From NCBI GenBank assembly GCA_037178625.1, contig JAWZXG010000025.1:62001-126000 (forward strand): a DNA stretch of 64,000 nt, read 5' to 3'. The notes beneath the pieces are model-generated. The model saw only the letters and a program-made list of their open reading frames with translations. It had not been told where the DNA came from and did not search any database. The position numbers and the translations under genes are program-made. Shown here piece by piece: positions 1 through 10,759 of this stretch. How positions within the stretch are numbered: the stretch's first letter is position 1; every line of letters starts with the position of its first letter. This DNA is from Skeletonema tropicum. Taxonomy: Eukaryota; Bacillariophyta; Thalassiosirophyceae; Thalassiosirales; Thalassiosiraceae.

Positions 1-150
1 CAGGTACCCACACCTACCCAAAACCCAGCAAAATGGGGTGGGTATGGGTAGATACCCACACCCACCGACCCATTGGGGTGAACACTTATGTCACTACCCA
101 CAACTACCTACCCAGGGGTATTTCACGTGGGTACACAACCCTGGTATGGA
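1..150. repeat. Degenerate TACCCA/TGGGTA-rich repeat tract
   Basis: The first 150 bases are dominated by short variants of TACCCA and its complement TGGGTA in both orientations, for example TACCCACACC, TGGGTATGGGTAG and CTACCTACCCAGGGG. The tract could fold into G-rich or hairpin structures. It resembles a decayed minisatellite or the edge of a larger repeat cut by the window start. It is not a regular telomere array, because unit length and orientation vary. Confidence 0.5.
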
Positions 151-297
151 GTGCTTGGAGTTAGGTGGAGCTTCTCATGTTTCATCAAGCCCATCCAACA
201 CCCGACACAGACACACAGGAATCACACAGTTTTCTCATAAGATGAGATGATCAGAAGATGATGGTATTGTAGCGCAGCTACAGACACCGCACTGACC

Positions 298-813
298 ATG
301 ACGCCACCGATCTCAGCCCTCCTTCTCGGTATCATCACGATTACCGCTGCCACTGAAAATGGTGACCACCACCATTCCGGGAGAAAAAAGGATAATGACA
401 CAAACCAGCTACTCGAAAGAAGAAAAGTGAAAACGACTCTCTGCAGCACCCAAGATTGCAACGATCAAAACGGCGAAGCAGAACAACTTGGCGTTTGCAA
501 AACCTACCTCACCCCTCTTTCAAATTGCTACAATGCGAAATTTCTATTCCCAGCTGATGTATCATGGGGTGATGTGGATATCTTAGATGAGCTCCACTAT
601 AGACCGGAAATGAAAAAGGCTCCTCCGAATCTGAAGAGAACATTTTATAAAAGTAAGGATGGATCATGTTTGGGTGTGGATTATTCGTGGATTCAACCGT
701 TTGAGGTTTGTGAAGGTCCCTTTGGGCCTCCAAGGCCTTGGGGCAAGTTCTCATTGGTAGACGGCGACTATTTCGCAGCAAATGAAAATGTTGATGGAGT
801 GGTTAAATTTTAA
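298..813 (+). CDS. Small secreted cysteine-containing protein of unknown function
   Basis: A 171-residue reading frame begins MTPPISALLLGIITITAA, a plausible signal peptide, followed by a His-rich and charged stretch and then five cysteines between about residues 49 and 78 and two more near residues 124 and 138. I recognise no family. The TAA stop at 811-813 is followed in the same frame by about 43 further sense codons, reading EFDGADSACREHMEP and ending at a TGA near 942. These look coding-like, with two acidic helices and one more cysteine. The TAA may therefore be a recent nonsense change (CAA to TAA would restore Gln), or the downstream similarity may be chance. There is no obvious neighbour relationship. 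Confidence 0.45.
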   Translation: MTPPISALLLGIITITAATENGDHHHSGRKKDNDTNQLLERRKVKTTLCSTQDCNDQNGEAEQLGVCKTYLTPLSNCYNAKFLFPADVSWGDVDILDELHYRPEMKKAPPNLKRTFYKSKDGSCLGVDYSWIQPFEVCEGPFGPPRPWGKFSLVDGDYFAANENVDGVVKF

Positions 814-2810
814 GAATTTGATGGTGCAGATTCGGCATGCAGAGAGCACATGGAGCCGGCGATTGCGACCGTTTTGAATTTTACAGAGGAATACTTGTTG
901 AGGATAAAACAGCAGAAGGAGCAAAATGATAGCTGGTTTTGATTCGCAATCTGGAGAAGTATGATGGTAGGAGATGTATTACACTTGACGTTTGCTCCAA
1001 TTTGACATGGTCACATAGCTTGCACAATAATAGAAGCCCGACTTGAACGAAAGGTCTATTCAAAACCCATGGCAATAAGTTGAAGACAACCCCACAAACT
1101 CTGTCATCCACAAAATAGGCACGAAACAATGAGTCAATTGCGCAAGGAGGATGAGGCAATTAGATGAGTTATGTATGGTAGAGGTGTTAGAGTATAATAG
1201 CTATCTTCCCTTCTTCCCAAACCATTCAACTCAGAATTAAGAGATCCAATTTGCCAGTTAGTAGTCGAACGTGTATGCATGCTTGCCACCCTTAATTGTT
1301 GCATTTCTTCTTCGTCCTCATTCTCAATATGCTTTAGTTCTCCATTCTATGCTATCATCTGGCTACTTAGCCAGTAGTGTAGCTCAGAGGCATTGGAGGA
1401 GACAGCGGGTAAAGTTGTTGACGAAGGAACGCGTCAGGCTTTACGAACAGCTTGGAGGGCTTAGGCCTGCCACAAGTCAAGCTGCAACTCTGTCTAAAAG
1501 ATCTATCCCTGTAGGTGCAGAATGGGTCCCCTATAGATCTAGACACGGCAAAAGAGTAAGAGTACCCACTGAAGACCATCATAGGTCGGCTAATCCTATA
1601 AACTGTGGTCCTCTACTGCGTAATGGCATGAGGATTGAAAAGGCTCAGATGCATGGCAACATGAGCATCTGGATCACGCTTGAATCTCGGGAAAAGCCTT
1701 TTGTGAAACAACACCTTTTATAGTTCGACGGCGAGCGTTAAACCCAATCTATCATTTTGAAATAAATCATAGATCTAAGTGTGGCAAAGCTAAAGAACTC
1801 ACTCACTCACTCTCTCCCTCTTGACGTGCCAGATGAGACTCTGGTGCCAATTCCAATTCGATTCATTGAACGATGTAAATTGTAGGAGTGTGTTGGGAGT
1901 CTCACCTGTCTGGGACTCGTTCTCCTTCTTTACCTCTTATACTAACTTCCTCGAGAGGAGAGGGATCCTCACGATGATCCTCTCACTCTCGAGTATCTGC
2001 TACTAAGTAACCTATTATATAGCAATGCTCTCTATTCCATACTAGCGACTAGCGAATCGAAGGGTTCTTCATTTACCATTTACTTCATAAGTAATTTGCT
2101 AATTTAGACGGATTTTTTTGTTAGCGCGCAAAGCACGCAAAAATCGTTTTTTTTTTGCAATCGTTTTGCTTGACACGGGGCCAATCGGACGGGGCTTATT
2201 GTTAGTTACAGATGATTGAAGCCGTGATTGAAGGAATGAAGGAATATTTCAACTATATAAAACTCATTCTATTCAATTCTATCCATCAAAGATATCTTGA
2301 AAATCCCAGGTCAACCTTTCATTGCAACCGAAGCCAAATTTGCCATTGTCCTTAAGTATCATTATATGTAACAGATACTCTGGTGGGCCCTACTACAAAA
2401 CGATTATGTTTCAGTCTTTAGAAGACTCTATTGACTGGGCAGTGAGCATCTGAACAACAGAATAGAACAACGAGACGCAGAGCAAGGAGAGCAACATCAT
2501 TCACACTGGACCTCCACTTCACACCTGCCAAACTCAGCATATTGGCCTTCCAATCCGTCGTTGACTCAGTTTGGTGCTTTCTGCAGTCATCTCCTGTAAC
2601 ATCGGTATGGATCATCATTACTCATTCAGTTGCAGAGAGCCGATGTAAAGCAGAGGTCTCTCCTCAATAGGAGTACATAGTAGGTGTAGAGATAGGGTAG
2701 AGATTCGGTCATGTTTGGTAAGGTTGACATGACACGTACAGACACAAGCCTTCTCCCCCGCCAGAGAAACGTCTCGACCTGGGCAATTACCGTCGAAGAG
2801 TGTAGGTAAG
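814..2810. other. Stretch without a convincing gene
   Basis: Only short frames are present. The longest, on the plus strand at about 1271-1723 (150 codons, beginning with a hydrophobic stretch and then Arg-rich), has no recognised motif and I do not call it. Around 2115-2165 there are long T runs around a small GCGCGCAAAGCACGC inverted motif. The stretch looks like old, decayed intergenic DNA. Confidence 0.4.
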
Positions 2811-3372
2811 GTGGTGCCGATGAGCAAGAACTCCGTCAAGAATGTCTTTACTAGTGTTATTGATGGATATTCAAACATGCCAGTGGATCTACAGTTTGCG
2901 ATATCTGATTTGGCACTAGAAATTGAACGTCTTACGACTCGTGACCCTGACTCTACCGAGACAAACATGTCGGGGCATTGTGTTGATGCACCATCAAAAG
3001 AGACGATCAAGAGGCAGAGTAAGATGAGGTTAGCACCAATACGAGAGGTTGCAGCGAAGAAGAAGAAGCAGAAAAAAACTCCAATGGTTGCTCGCACGAC
3101 ATCTCATTTGATAGAAGGCAATCCGAAGGTGTCAGGTTCGTGTTCTTTCTGCAGTGGCGAACGCCATAGAGTCAATTCTTGTCACAAAAGGCAGGAGTAT
3201 AAAATGAATTCTTTCGAGTATTCTCACAACAGATGATCAAAATCGAAATGCCGAAAAAAGTCTACGCCAAAGAATTCACGCTATGCCTTGCGCAGATGAT
3301 TGCGGCAAAGGGGAAGCACCCTTTGCCACCATTCCACGAGATTACTTACACTGCAACTTCATCCTTCACGTA
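2811..3372 (+). pseudogene. Fragment of MULE-type transposase C-terminus with zinc knuckle
   Basis: The 141-codon frame (2811-3236) has a lysine-rich stretch and then CSFCSGERHRVNSC, which fits the C-x2-C-x4-H-x4-C zinc knuckle often found after the SWIM region of MULE-type transposases. After the stop at 3234-3236 the coding character seems to continue in another frame (QMIKIEMPKKVYAKEF, about 3228-3370), which implies a frameshift. No DDE catalytic core or SWIM finger is visible here. The fragment is probably a remnant of a Mutator-like element. The family assignment is an inference from the knuckle and its context, and a retroelement Gag knuckle cannot be excluded. Confidence 0.4.
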
Positions 3373-6300
3373 GCAAGATCATTTGAGACTAGCAGCCGCA
3401 TATGGATATGGTGTGTCAGTTTTATTGGCAATGATGGAGAAGTGTTGGACAATCGCCTGGCTAAAATGATATGGATTACGTTTGATGCAATGAATAGTCT
3501 GTTGACGCACACGCTGAAGAAGAAGAAATATGTCTTTGACAGTTCTGTCAAGAAGAAATGACACACCGGCAGTAATTCTGGAGGTTATCATGATGACAGC
3601 AATGATGATGACATTTGAGGAGCAGCCGATGATGATAAAGATGACGCACCGGCAGTGACGACGATGAAGGAGAGATAATGAGTGGTATCCACATAATATT
3701 CTCTGTGGAACAATGTAGATAAGATAAAAAGCGAGTTAAATGTTGAGACAAATTGATTGCACTCACAGACAAATTATTACAATAGGAATAAGACTCACAT
3801 TTTGAGCTCATCCGCCAATCATCTGCTAATAACTTACACCCACTTGATTAGGACAATGAAACATAACCACCCAAAAGTGACTCTTAATATGCTCCCTCCT
3901 CATCGAATAAATCTCATTCATTGAAGATGCTGCATGATTTAGTCTGCTACTCACTTAATAGACACCCGCAGTGGAAACGTCGCTTCAACTAATTCTGCTG
4001 TGCGGTGCGCAACGTGACTCTAATAATTACCTACGGCACAAATGACACAAAGGATTTAGAGAGGTGATGGGATTCCACTCATTACAGAAAGAATGGCATT
4101 CAAACGAGATTAAGCTGTCGCTTGCACCCAAGAAAGCCGCCCTTTCCTCATGAATTGTCCTCCATCTATTAGTTTTTTCAAACTACCTCATCTCCCTCTT
4201 GGTGCCTTTGCCACTGCCATCTGCTACCAATAACGACAGGCAGCATACTGTTAAATCAACGCTGATAATAATCAGAAAACCGCTGGTGCCAAAGGAGGAG
4301 ATCGGGAGTGGATGGCCTGTGTGTGCGGAGTTGTTTCCGGAAAATCGAAATTCAGTAAATGACGACATATTTTGTGTAGCAGATAAAAAAATAGACACAG
4401 AAGAAAAGAATTATTTACCTAGATTTTTATCGCAAGGAGGTGGTGTGATGATAGGAGTAGTGTTTTTACAGTATTATTTGCCATAATTGGATGGAGTTGG
4501 GTGGCGTCGTAGCTATGGGTAGTAACGCTAGTTAAATTCACCATAGTAACGATTTTTCTTAAATGACCCAAAACTCACCAAATGGCCTTAGCACACCCGC
4601 CGGATTAGTTGTGTTGTAATTGAGATATGTTGTCTACTAGCAATTGCCTAGTTAAATGGTCAATTTGCGTCTATGATGGTTCCTGCAGTGATCAAATCGT
4701 CAAATCACCGCCCCCTCTCGAAGCCATCGGTCCGCCGGGGTCATGTCTCGACATTCGTATCGTTGGTTTCATCTTCATCACCCATGTTGGTGCTCGTAGG
4801 GGTCGGATGTGTCAACACAAGATGGGCCAAAATCGACTGAGTAAAAATGGCGCGCCAGGCCAAAAATCTTACTGAACAAAACATCACCGAAACAACCATG
4901 TTCGTCCACACCGTGCACCATGTTCCGAAACTCCTTGGAAGACGAATGACGGCTCCCTGAGCAGCTCATTGCCTATAGATTCGGCTGCGAACAAATTTGT
5001 ACTGGCAGTGATAAGCTTTTAAGGTCGTAATGCAATTTGACATATGGACATGGAGAATTGCCGTCTGGAGGTATACCATCCCTATCATGAACGATATAGT
5101 CACACGAACATCCAAGTGTAGAGTAAATACAACTTGTATTGAGTTATCTACCGGTGATACTACTAAAGACAGCGCGAAGAAGATTAGGATATCTTCAATC
5201 ATTTACTGGATCCTCTGGCTGAGTGTCTGCTGGACTTGAAAGCAAGAACGAAATAGTAATAGTAAACCCTGGAGTATTCGAATAGATCGTTCATATGATT
5301 ATTCACGGATGAATCTCTGGCATTTGATGCGATCAAGACATTCCCAACAAACCCTACCTTGTCCCTATTGTTGTGTCAAATGACATTTTCAACTCGTCCA
5401 AAGAGAGGCAAGACAAGGCATAAAATGATCCTCAGACAGAATATACTTTGTCATTGTTGTGAAAGTGAATGAAAGACTTTGTGAATTATTCCTCTATCAT
5501 TCATCTCAATTTTGCCCCTGCACACCTTCAATCTTCTATCTTCTCCCAATTTGTCAGCTTTGGGAACCAATTTGGTCATTCCTGCAACTTCATTCTCCCA
5601 CGTTATCTTCAACACTCGCAGAGTGGCCTCCTCGTGATCTTTCTCGGCGATGCAAACGCCCTCAATTGTTCTTGCGGACCAAAAGAAGATCTACCGAGTC
5701 TAAATGATTGGACGACTCCAAAAGAACTAGATTGCACCAAATCACGGGGAGTGTTGAAGATAAAATCCGGTCAGGGCCCAACGACGAAGACTACCGCTCC
5801 AGCCTATTACCACCGACAAGATGCTCTATCCAGTAAACAAACGTATTACTATGTTATTCACGAAGCACTAACATAGTTGATAAAGTAAGAGCATCCTTGG
5901 CTGTTGAGGCTCATGGTGCTCATCCTCCGTATCTTGAGGTCTTCCTCCATATCTTGGCTCTTCAAGATGAGCCTTTTACTACGTCACAGTAAGATAGTTT
6001 CTTGTTGGGTTTCTCACGTTTTGTGTTGTCTAGAGAACCCCGATTTACAGTTCCAACAGGGAGTAGATCTTCTTTGAACAGCCCAGGACTCTTAGCCAGA
6101 GCTCTCTCATGGTAAATCCACTTACAGCTCTCCCCCCCCCCCCCCGAAAAAGGCTCAACAGTCTAAATCACTGCTGGAAGGGGGGTGCTGGACATTGAGG
6201 CAGCATTACGACGATTCAAGGGGACGCACAATTGACATTAGACAAGTTCGACGTTGGCATAATATCACCTCTCCCGCACCCCGTATTATGTAGTGATTAT

Positions 6301-6955
6301 GGTTGCACAATTCGAAGGCTCCGGGCCCGCGGCGCATCCGGTTATGTCTATGAGGTCTTTGGCAAGGGGACTGCAAGTGGAATGGGTCGAATCGGCCAGT
6401 TGGTTGCCGAGAACGAGGTGTTGTGTATCGATGGTCAAATCGGCCGAATGTGATCGAAATAGCTAGCAAAACGCTAATTAAAAAAATGACGAAACCTGAA
6501 ATTCGACCTCCGACCGAATCGATGGAATTGACCCTCTTCCTGCGCACCGAATCGCCGCAAAGGCTTCCAATCCACTCCCAACACGGTACTGAGGTGAATG
6601 GAATCCTATGCGGTCATTTCAGGTGGGCCCCGAAAAGAGAGCCTGGTCCAAAGTCGAACATGCCGTTTTCATCGAGTGAATATTTCTCGACTTGTCGAGC
6701 ACGTAGAGACAAAAGTAACACCTCTACAATGATCTACAGATTATGCTCTTTCCAATGGTATCATTTGTTATTTCATTTGATGCATTATTACAATTTTTAT
6801 GCCTACTGAAAAATTGACCTCATTTCGGGTATTTCAATCTATGTACGGTCTCCTGACAAAATTGCACAGGATGGAAGAAGAGAAAAAATAATGAGTAACT
6901 TATTTAACCTGGTCACTCTCTATTACGAACAGGCCGTGAAGAGTACTTAATTCTG
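3373..6955. other. Long stretch without a convincing gene
   Basis: Several short overlapping frames exist on both strands (for example 4199-4486, 5469-5876, and 6206-6547 on the minus strand), but none has a recognisable domain. A homopolymer of at least 13 C lies at about 6131-6145. A locally GC-rich patch at 6200-6560 carries a weak minus-strand frame with one hydrophobic segment. I see no tRNA, rRNA or complete transposon here. Confidence 0.35.
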
Positions 6956-8406
6956 ATGCATGCTTTGCTTACTACAGAAGCAATACAGCATCATTATCCT
7001 CGGCGCTGTTGGATTGCGACTATTGCCACACTGCTTGCCATCATTCCTTCGTCGCTGAGCTTGCAGCCTCCACGCCACATTGACACAATTGTCGAGAACA
7101 GCCACAAAAAAATGTCCTCGTCCGGCGAACAGATTGACGGATTATGTTCAACATCTCAAAAGGGAAGTAGTGTCGGAGAAGATGACAGCATAATACGCGA
7201 CATCATCCTCAAAGAATCTCGTGGATATGACATCAACTCCCCAACTAATGTCTCAAAAAGATCCAGCTATCTTTCTTGGGATGACTACTTCCTCGCAGTT
7301 GCATACCTCAGCGCTCAGCGTTCCAAGGACCCACATCCCGTGAGGAACTCGAGGAATGGTGCATGTATTGTCGATGCGATGGGGCGCATTGTCGGTATTG
7401 GATATGATGGATTTCCAAGAGGTTGTTCGGACGATTGCCTACCGTGGGCGTCAAATAGTACATCAACAGGTAATGATGACGATGGCTGCAGCAATTTACC
7501 TTGGTTGGAAACGAGGAATCCCTATTTATGTCATGTCATGCGGAAATCAATGCCGTCTTGAACAAGTGTAGTGATGATGTTGTCGGTGGCAGGATGTTTG
7601 TTCCCAATTTTCCTGGAAATGAATGTGCGAAATTTATCATTCAATCTGGTATCAATGAGATTGTTTACGTGAAAGACATTGATGAAGATTCGGACTCCTC
7701 ACGTGCCAGTCGGATTCTATTTGAAGTTGCTGGAGTCAAAATGACCAAGATCAAGCCGAGCATTCCCTCTATTAGGATCAACTTTGCTCCGAATAGTATT
7801 GACAAGGGTCTGTCAAATAATGGAGATGAGGCAAATGGAAAAGACAAAATAGACGAGGATGAAATGGAGAAGTACCTTGGACTAATGCAACGCGAAGGTG
7901 GCATCGATCCATTCAAATTCAAAGTCAGAAAAAGATCCGACTATCTCTCTTGGGATGATTACTTCATGGGAGTGGCGTTTTTGAGTGCTCAACGATCCAA
8001 AGACCCCAATACACAAGTAGGAGCTTGCATTGTCGATGAAAACAAATGTATCATTGGAATAGGATATAATGGATTCCCTCGAGGATGTTCCGATGATTGC
8101 CTCCCATGGTCAAGAACTGGGGATGAATTGCACAAGAAGTATCCATACGTTGTCCACGCAGAAGTGAATGCCATATTGAATAAATGCAGCGCCAATGTGC
8201 GAGGAGCTTCGATATACGTTGCTTTGTTTCCATGTAACGAGTGTTGCAAAGTAATCATCCAATCTGGTGTCAAGGAGGTTGTCTTTTTACATGATACGTA
8301 TCACGATACAGACGCTTGCAAGGCTTCGCGGATGATGTTCAAAATGGCAGGTGTAAAAGTTAGGCAGTACACGCCTGACCAAAACGAGATTGTCATTGAT
8401 TTTTGA
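6956..8406 (+). pseudogene. Tandem-domain dCMP/cytidine deaminase with broken first domain
   Basis: Two zinc-dependent deaminase domains lie in tandem. The second is intact: [15 protein letters not shown], then the HAE zinc/catalytic motif (H at 8155-8157, E at 8161-8163) and PCNEC (Cys codons at 8233 and 8242). It fits the dCMP deaminase family, which makes dUMP for thymidylate synthesis. The first domain is damaged. A 5-bp tandem duplication (GTCAT at 7530-7534 and 7535-7539) shifts the frame exactly at its HAE motif. Its PCxxC motif reads PGNEC, so a zinc-binding Cys has become Gly. The first frame runs 6956-7561 and the second continues to 8406. The N-terminus has a hydrophobic stretch (about residues 18-36). 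A shorter product containing only domain 2 could still be functional, for example from the ATG codons in the linker near 7860. The C-terminal domain assignment is secure; the gene's status is uncertain. Confidence 0.8.
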
Positions 8407-8755
8407 GAAGTCAATGAAGTGGAGAGCGCAAAGAAAGAATGATGACAGTCAACATTGTAGGAACTCTCCAAGCTCGAAGCTAGGTGATACTCTTTGATGT
8501 AGGCCATAGACTCACAAAGAAGTCTTTATGAATGATTGGTTTTCTTATGATGATGCCAATCACAAGCACAAGTCTTTGTGCTCTATGATTGTAATTCAAA
8601 GCCCGGAAATGCATGTCGGCACGCTCTTGTCCATGGGCACAGGCTCGATTCATGTTCCCAAATCTATGTCTTACGTGTGATGAGTACGTTTTGGAGAAGT
8701 AAATGCATGATACTCGCCTACGTAAGTTTGTTATGTGATATGTGGTAATTACTAC
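8407..8755. other. Convergent intergenic spacer
   Basis: A short AT-rich spacer lies between the 3' end of the deaminase gene and the 3' end of the minus-strand lysine-rich gene. It presumably holds both polyadenylation regions. No other feature was seen. Confidence 0.4.
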
Positions 8756-9472
8756 TTAGTCTTTCTTTTGCTTCTTCTTCTTTTTCTTTGAGGACTTCTC
8801 CTCCTTATGTTTTCGCTTCTTACTTTCCTTCTTGGAGTCCTTTTTCGATGGTTTCTCCTCAACATCGTCTTGCTTATCATCATTAGTCTCTGGTGTAGTT
8901 GTATCCTCCTCCGATATCGTCTTATCTTTCTTCTTCTTCTTGTCTTTCTTTTCACTATTAGGAGCAGTTGTGTCCTCCTCCTCCTCCTCCACAACTGCAG
9001 ATTCTTTTGCCTTCTTGGCCTCAAGTTTGGCACGACGCTTCTCTTCAATCTTGGCCTGTCGCTTTGCTTCCAACTTGGCTTGTCGCTTTGCCTCTAACTT
9101 GGCTTCCATCTTTGCCTTTTTCTTTGCTTCCTTCTTGAGCTTCTTTTTCGTTGCTTTATCATGGTTGTTGTTATTATCTTCACTCCCACTACTACTCGAC
9201 ACTAATCCTTTGCAATCATCAAAATTCCGTTTGATTTCCCTCCCATCACCATATTTGGCTGCATCGGATGCCTTGGGATCGTATGTCCCTTCTCGAACGA
9301 AGCCGTGGTAGAGTGGATTGCTTGGCAGTCCATCCTCGCGAACTATTTGGCCATTTACTTCTTTGGTTTTGCACTTTCCTCCGAAATTGTAGTGTGATGA
9401 TACTCCCAGACCTGCCGATCGTTTTAATTTTGAGAGGGTGTCGTGTAGAGCCTGGACCTTTGACTCTTCCAT
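8756..9472 (-). CDS. Lysine-rich, probably nucleolar protein with KEKE coiled-coil repeats
   Basis: The 238-residue protein starts MEESKVQALHDTLSKLKRS. Its conserved-looking N-terminal third (about residues 1-90) contains NPLYHGFVREGTYDP and YGDGREIKRNF. A long charged helix follows (about 110-165), built from repeats of the type EAKRQAKLEAK. It ends in a low-complexity acidic/basic tail finishing KKKKKKQKKD. Such composition is typical of nucleolar or ribosome-biogenesis proteins and supplies several nuclear or nucleolar localisation signals. I do not recognise a defined family. The start codon sits just upstream of the conserved stretch and the intergenic region to Sec61 gamma is divergent, so the start seems reasonable. 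The function is inferred from composition only. Confidence 0.7.
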   Translation of the reverse strand: MEESKVQALHDTLSKLKRSAGLGVSSHYNFGGKCKTKEVNGQIVREDGLPSNPLYHGFVREGTYDPKASDAAKYGDGREIKRNFDDCKGLVSSSSGSEDNNNNHDKATKKKLKKEAKKKAKMEAKLEAKRQAKLEAKRQAKIEEKRRAKLEAKKAKESAVVEEEEEDTTAPNSEKKDKKKKKDKTISEEDTTTPETNDDKQDDVEEKPSKKDSKKESKKRKHKEEKSSKKKKKKQKKD

Positions 9473-10119
9473 GGTTACTACTGCTGATAGAGGCTGTGGT
9501 TGTTAAGTATTTTGCGTGCTGCTGCCGCCTAGCGATGATGGTAATAGGAGTGTAAAAATGGCATGTTTTGTTGGCTGGATGTGATGTGCAAAAGAAAAAA
9601 AGGCGCGAAAGGCGATGAGGCAGGGCGAAAACAGACCACCATTTCCACTTCATTTCTTTCAACGCCGCTATCTACCGCACAATCAACCGCAATACAAGCC
9701 GACCCGTATCATAGCAGAGGTGCGTTGTAGTAGAGCTGACTGCTGTTGTCGAGAGAGACTACTGGATGGGTAGAGTCAATGTGTGGCGGTGCTGATGGGC
9801 ATCGCTCGCCGGTTTATTATTCTTCGTAGGCATGCAGCTGCATTTTAGCTGAGGTGCCTCGTGGATGGATCGCACACCGGCCCTCAAACATGAGGGCGCA
9901 TACATTTCATTCCTCAGAGATTATCTCTCTGCTGATATTTCCGTGCATCATTGCATTCTTCATTCATTGAGACTCATTTTCTAACCTTGACGCCTCTCAA
10001 TTATTGTCACCTCAACTTTCTCCAACTGTATCTAATCTTTGCCACAACTCTCCATTCACGGACTCCATTCGCCGATGAAATATCAATCACCACAGCAATA
10101 AATACAACAAAAATTCAAA
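9473..10119. promoter_or_regulatory. Divergent promoter region of the lysine-rich gene and Sec61 gamma
   Basis: About 650 bp separate the start codons of the two divergently oriented genes. No canonical TATA element stands out. The last 150 bases before the Sec61 gamma ATG are C/T-rich with CATTCATT-like stretches, consistent with a leader and initiator region. The regulatory role is inferred from position only. Confidence 0.35.
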
Positions 10120-10338
10120 ATGGGACAACAAGAAGGATTTAACGAGGTTCTTATCCAACCTCTCCGTCAATTCGCCAAGGACTCCATCCACCTTGTCATG
10201 AAATGCACCAAGCCCGATCGTAAAGAATTCACTGCCATTGCCAGAGCTACAGGTGTTGGCTTTTTGATTATGGGATTCATTGGATTTTTTGTCAAGCTTG
10301 TTCATATTCCAATTAATAACATCCTTGTTGGAAACTAA
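10120..10338 (+). CDS. SEC61G: Sec61 gamma subunit of the ER translocon
   Basis: The 72-residue protein has the hallmark layout of eukaryotic Sec61 gamma/SecE. It has a short polar N-terminus, an amphipathic helix with [21 protein letters not shown], and a single C-terminal membrane helix containing [20 protein letters not shown] followed by INNILVG. It is a tail-anchored clamp of the heterotrimeric Sec61 channel that moves nascent secretory and membrane proteins into the ER. Its length matches the family (about 68-72 residues). The ATG is preceded by an A-rich leader (TTCAAAATGG). There is no intron. It is functionally upstream of the secretory glycosyltransferases in this window, but adjacency is probably coincidental. 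Confidence 0.95.
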   Translation: MGQQEGFNEVLIQPLRQFAKDSIHLVMKCTKPDRKEFTAIARATGVGFLIMGFIGFFVKLVHIPINNILVGN

Positions 10339-10759
10339 TTAGGGGTGATAGCTTTGGAAGAATGAAGTTTTGACATGATTCTTTTTGGATCCTTTCAAGT
10401 CTACCCCAGAATCAAATAATTCACTTACTGAAAATGTTTCTCAACGAAGCCTGGTCGCGTCCCATTGTATTACTCTCTTCGGTAGTATGATTCAAGTAGC
10501 GTTGGAGGCATCTCCACGGTCGCCACGTAGTGGGTGGCAATGGTTCGTCGCGTATTCCTTAGATGTGTTGTTTACAGCCGCGACATTGCTCTTCACTCCG
10601 TGGAAACATGGAGGGGGGAACCCGTAGATGCAACGCCGCCACCGTCAGTTGAGGGGGGATTTATTTTCTGTGGGGTCAATTGTTGTAATGTGTCGGGCTG
10701 GGCTACGGCCAAGGTTAGAGTTCCCGACGATCGAAGTATACTACGCAGTGAAATCGGAT
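10339..10759. other. Spacer between Sec61 gamma and the truncated Copia element
   Basis: No recognised gene. The 3' LTR expected downstream of a minus-strand Copia pol is not evident here, so the element is truncated at this side. Confidence 0.35.

Noticed and set aside
1..150. Telomere or subtelomere at the window start
   Set aside because: Unit length and orientation are irregular, both strands' motifs are mixed, and ordinary sequence follows directly.
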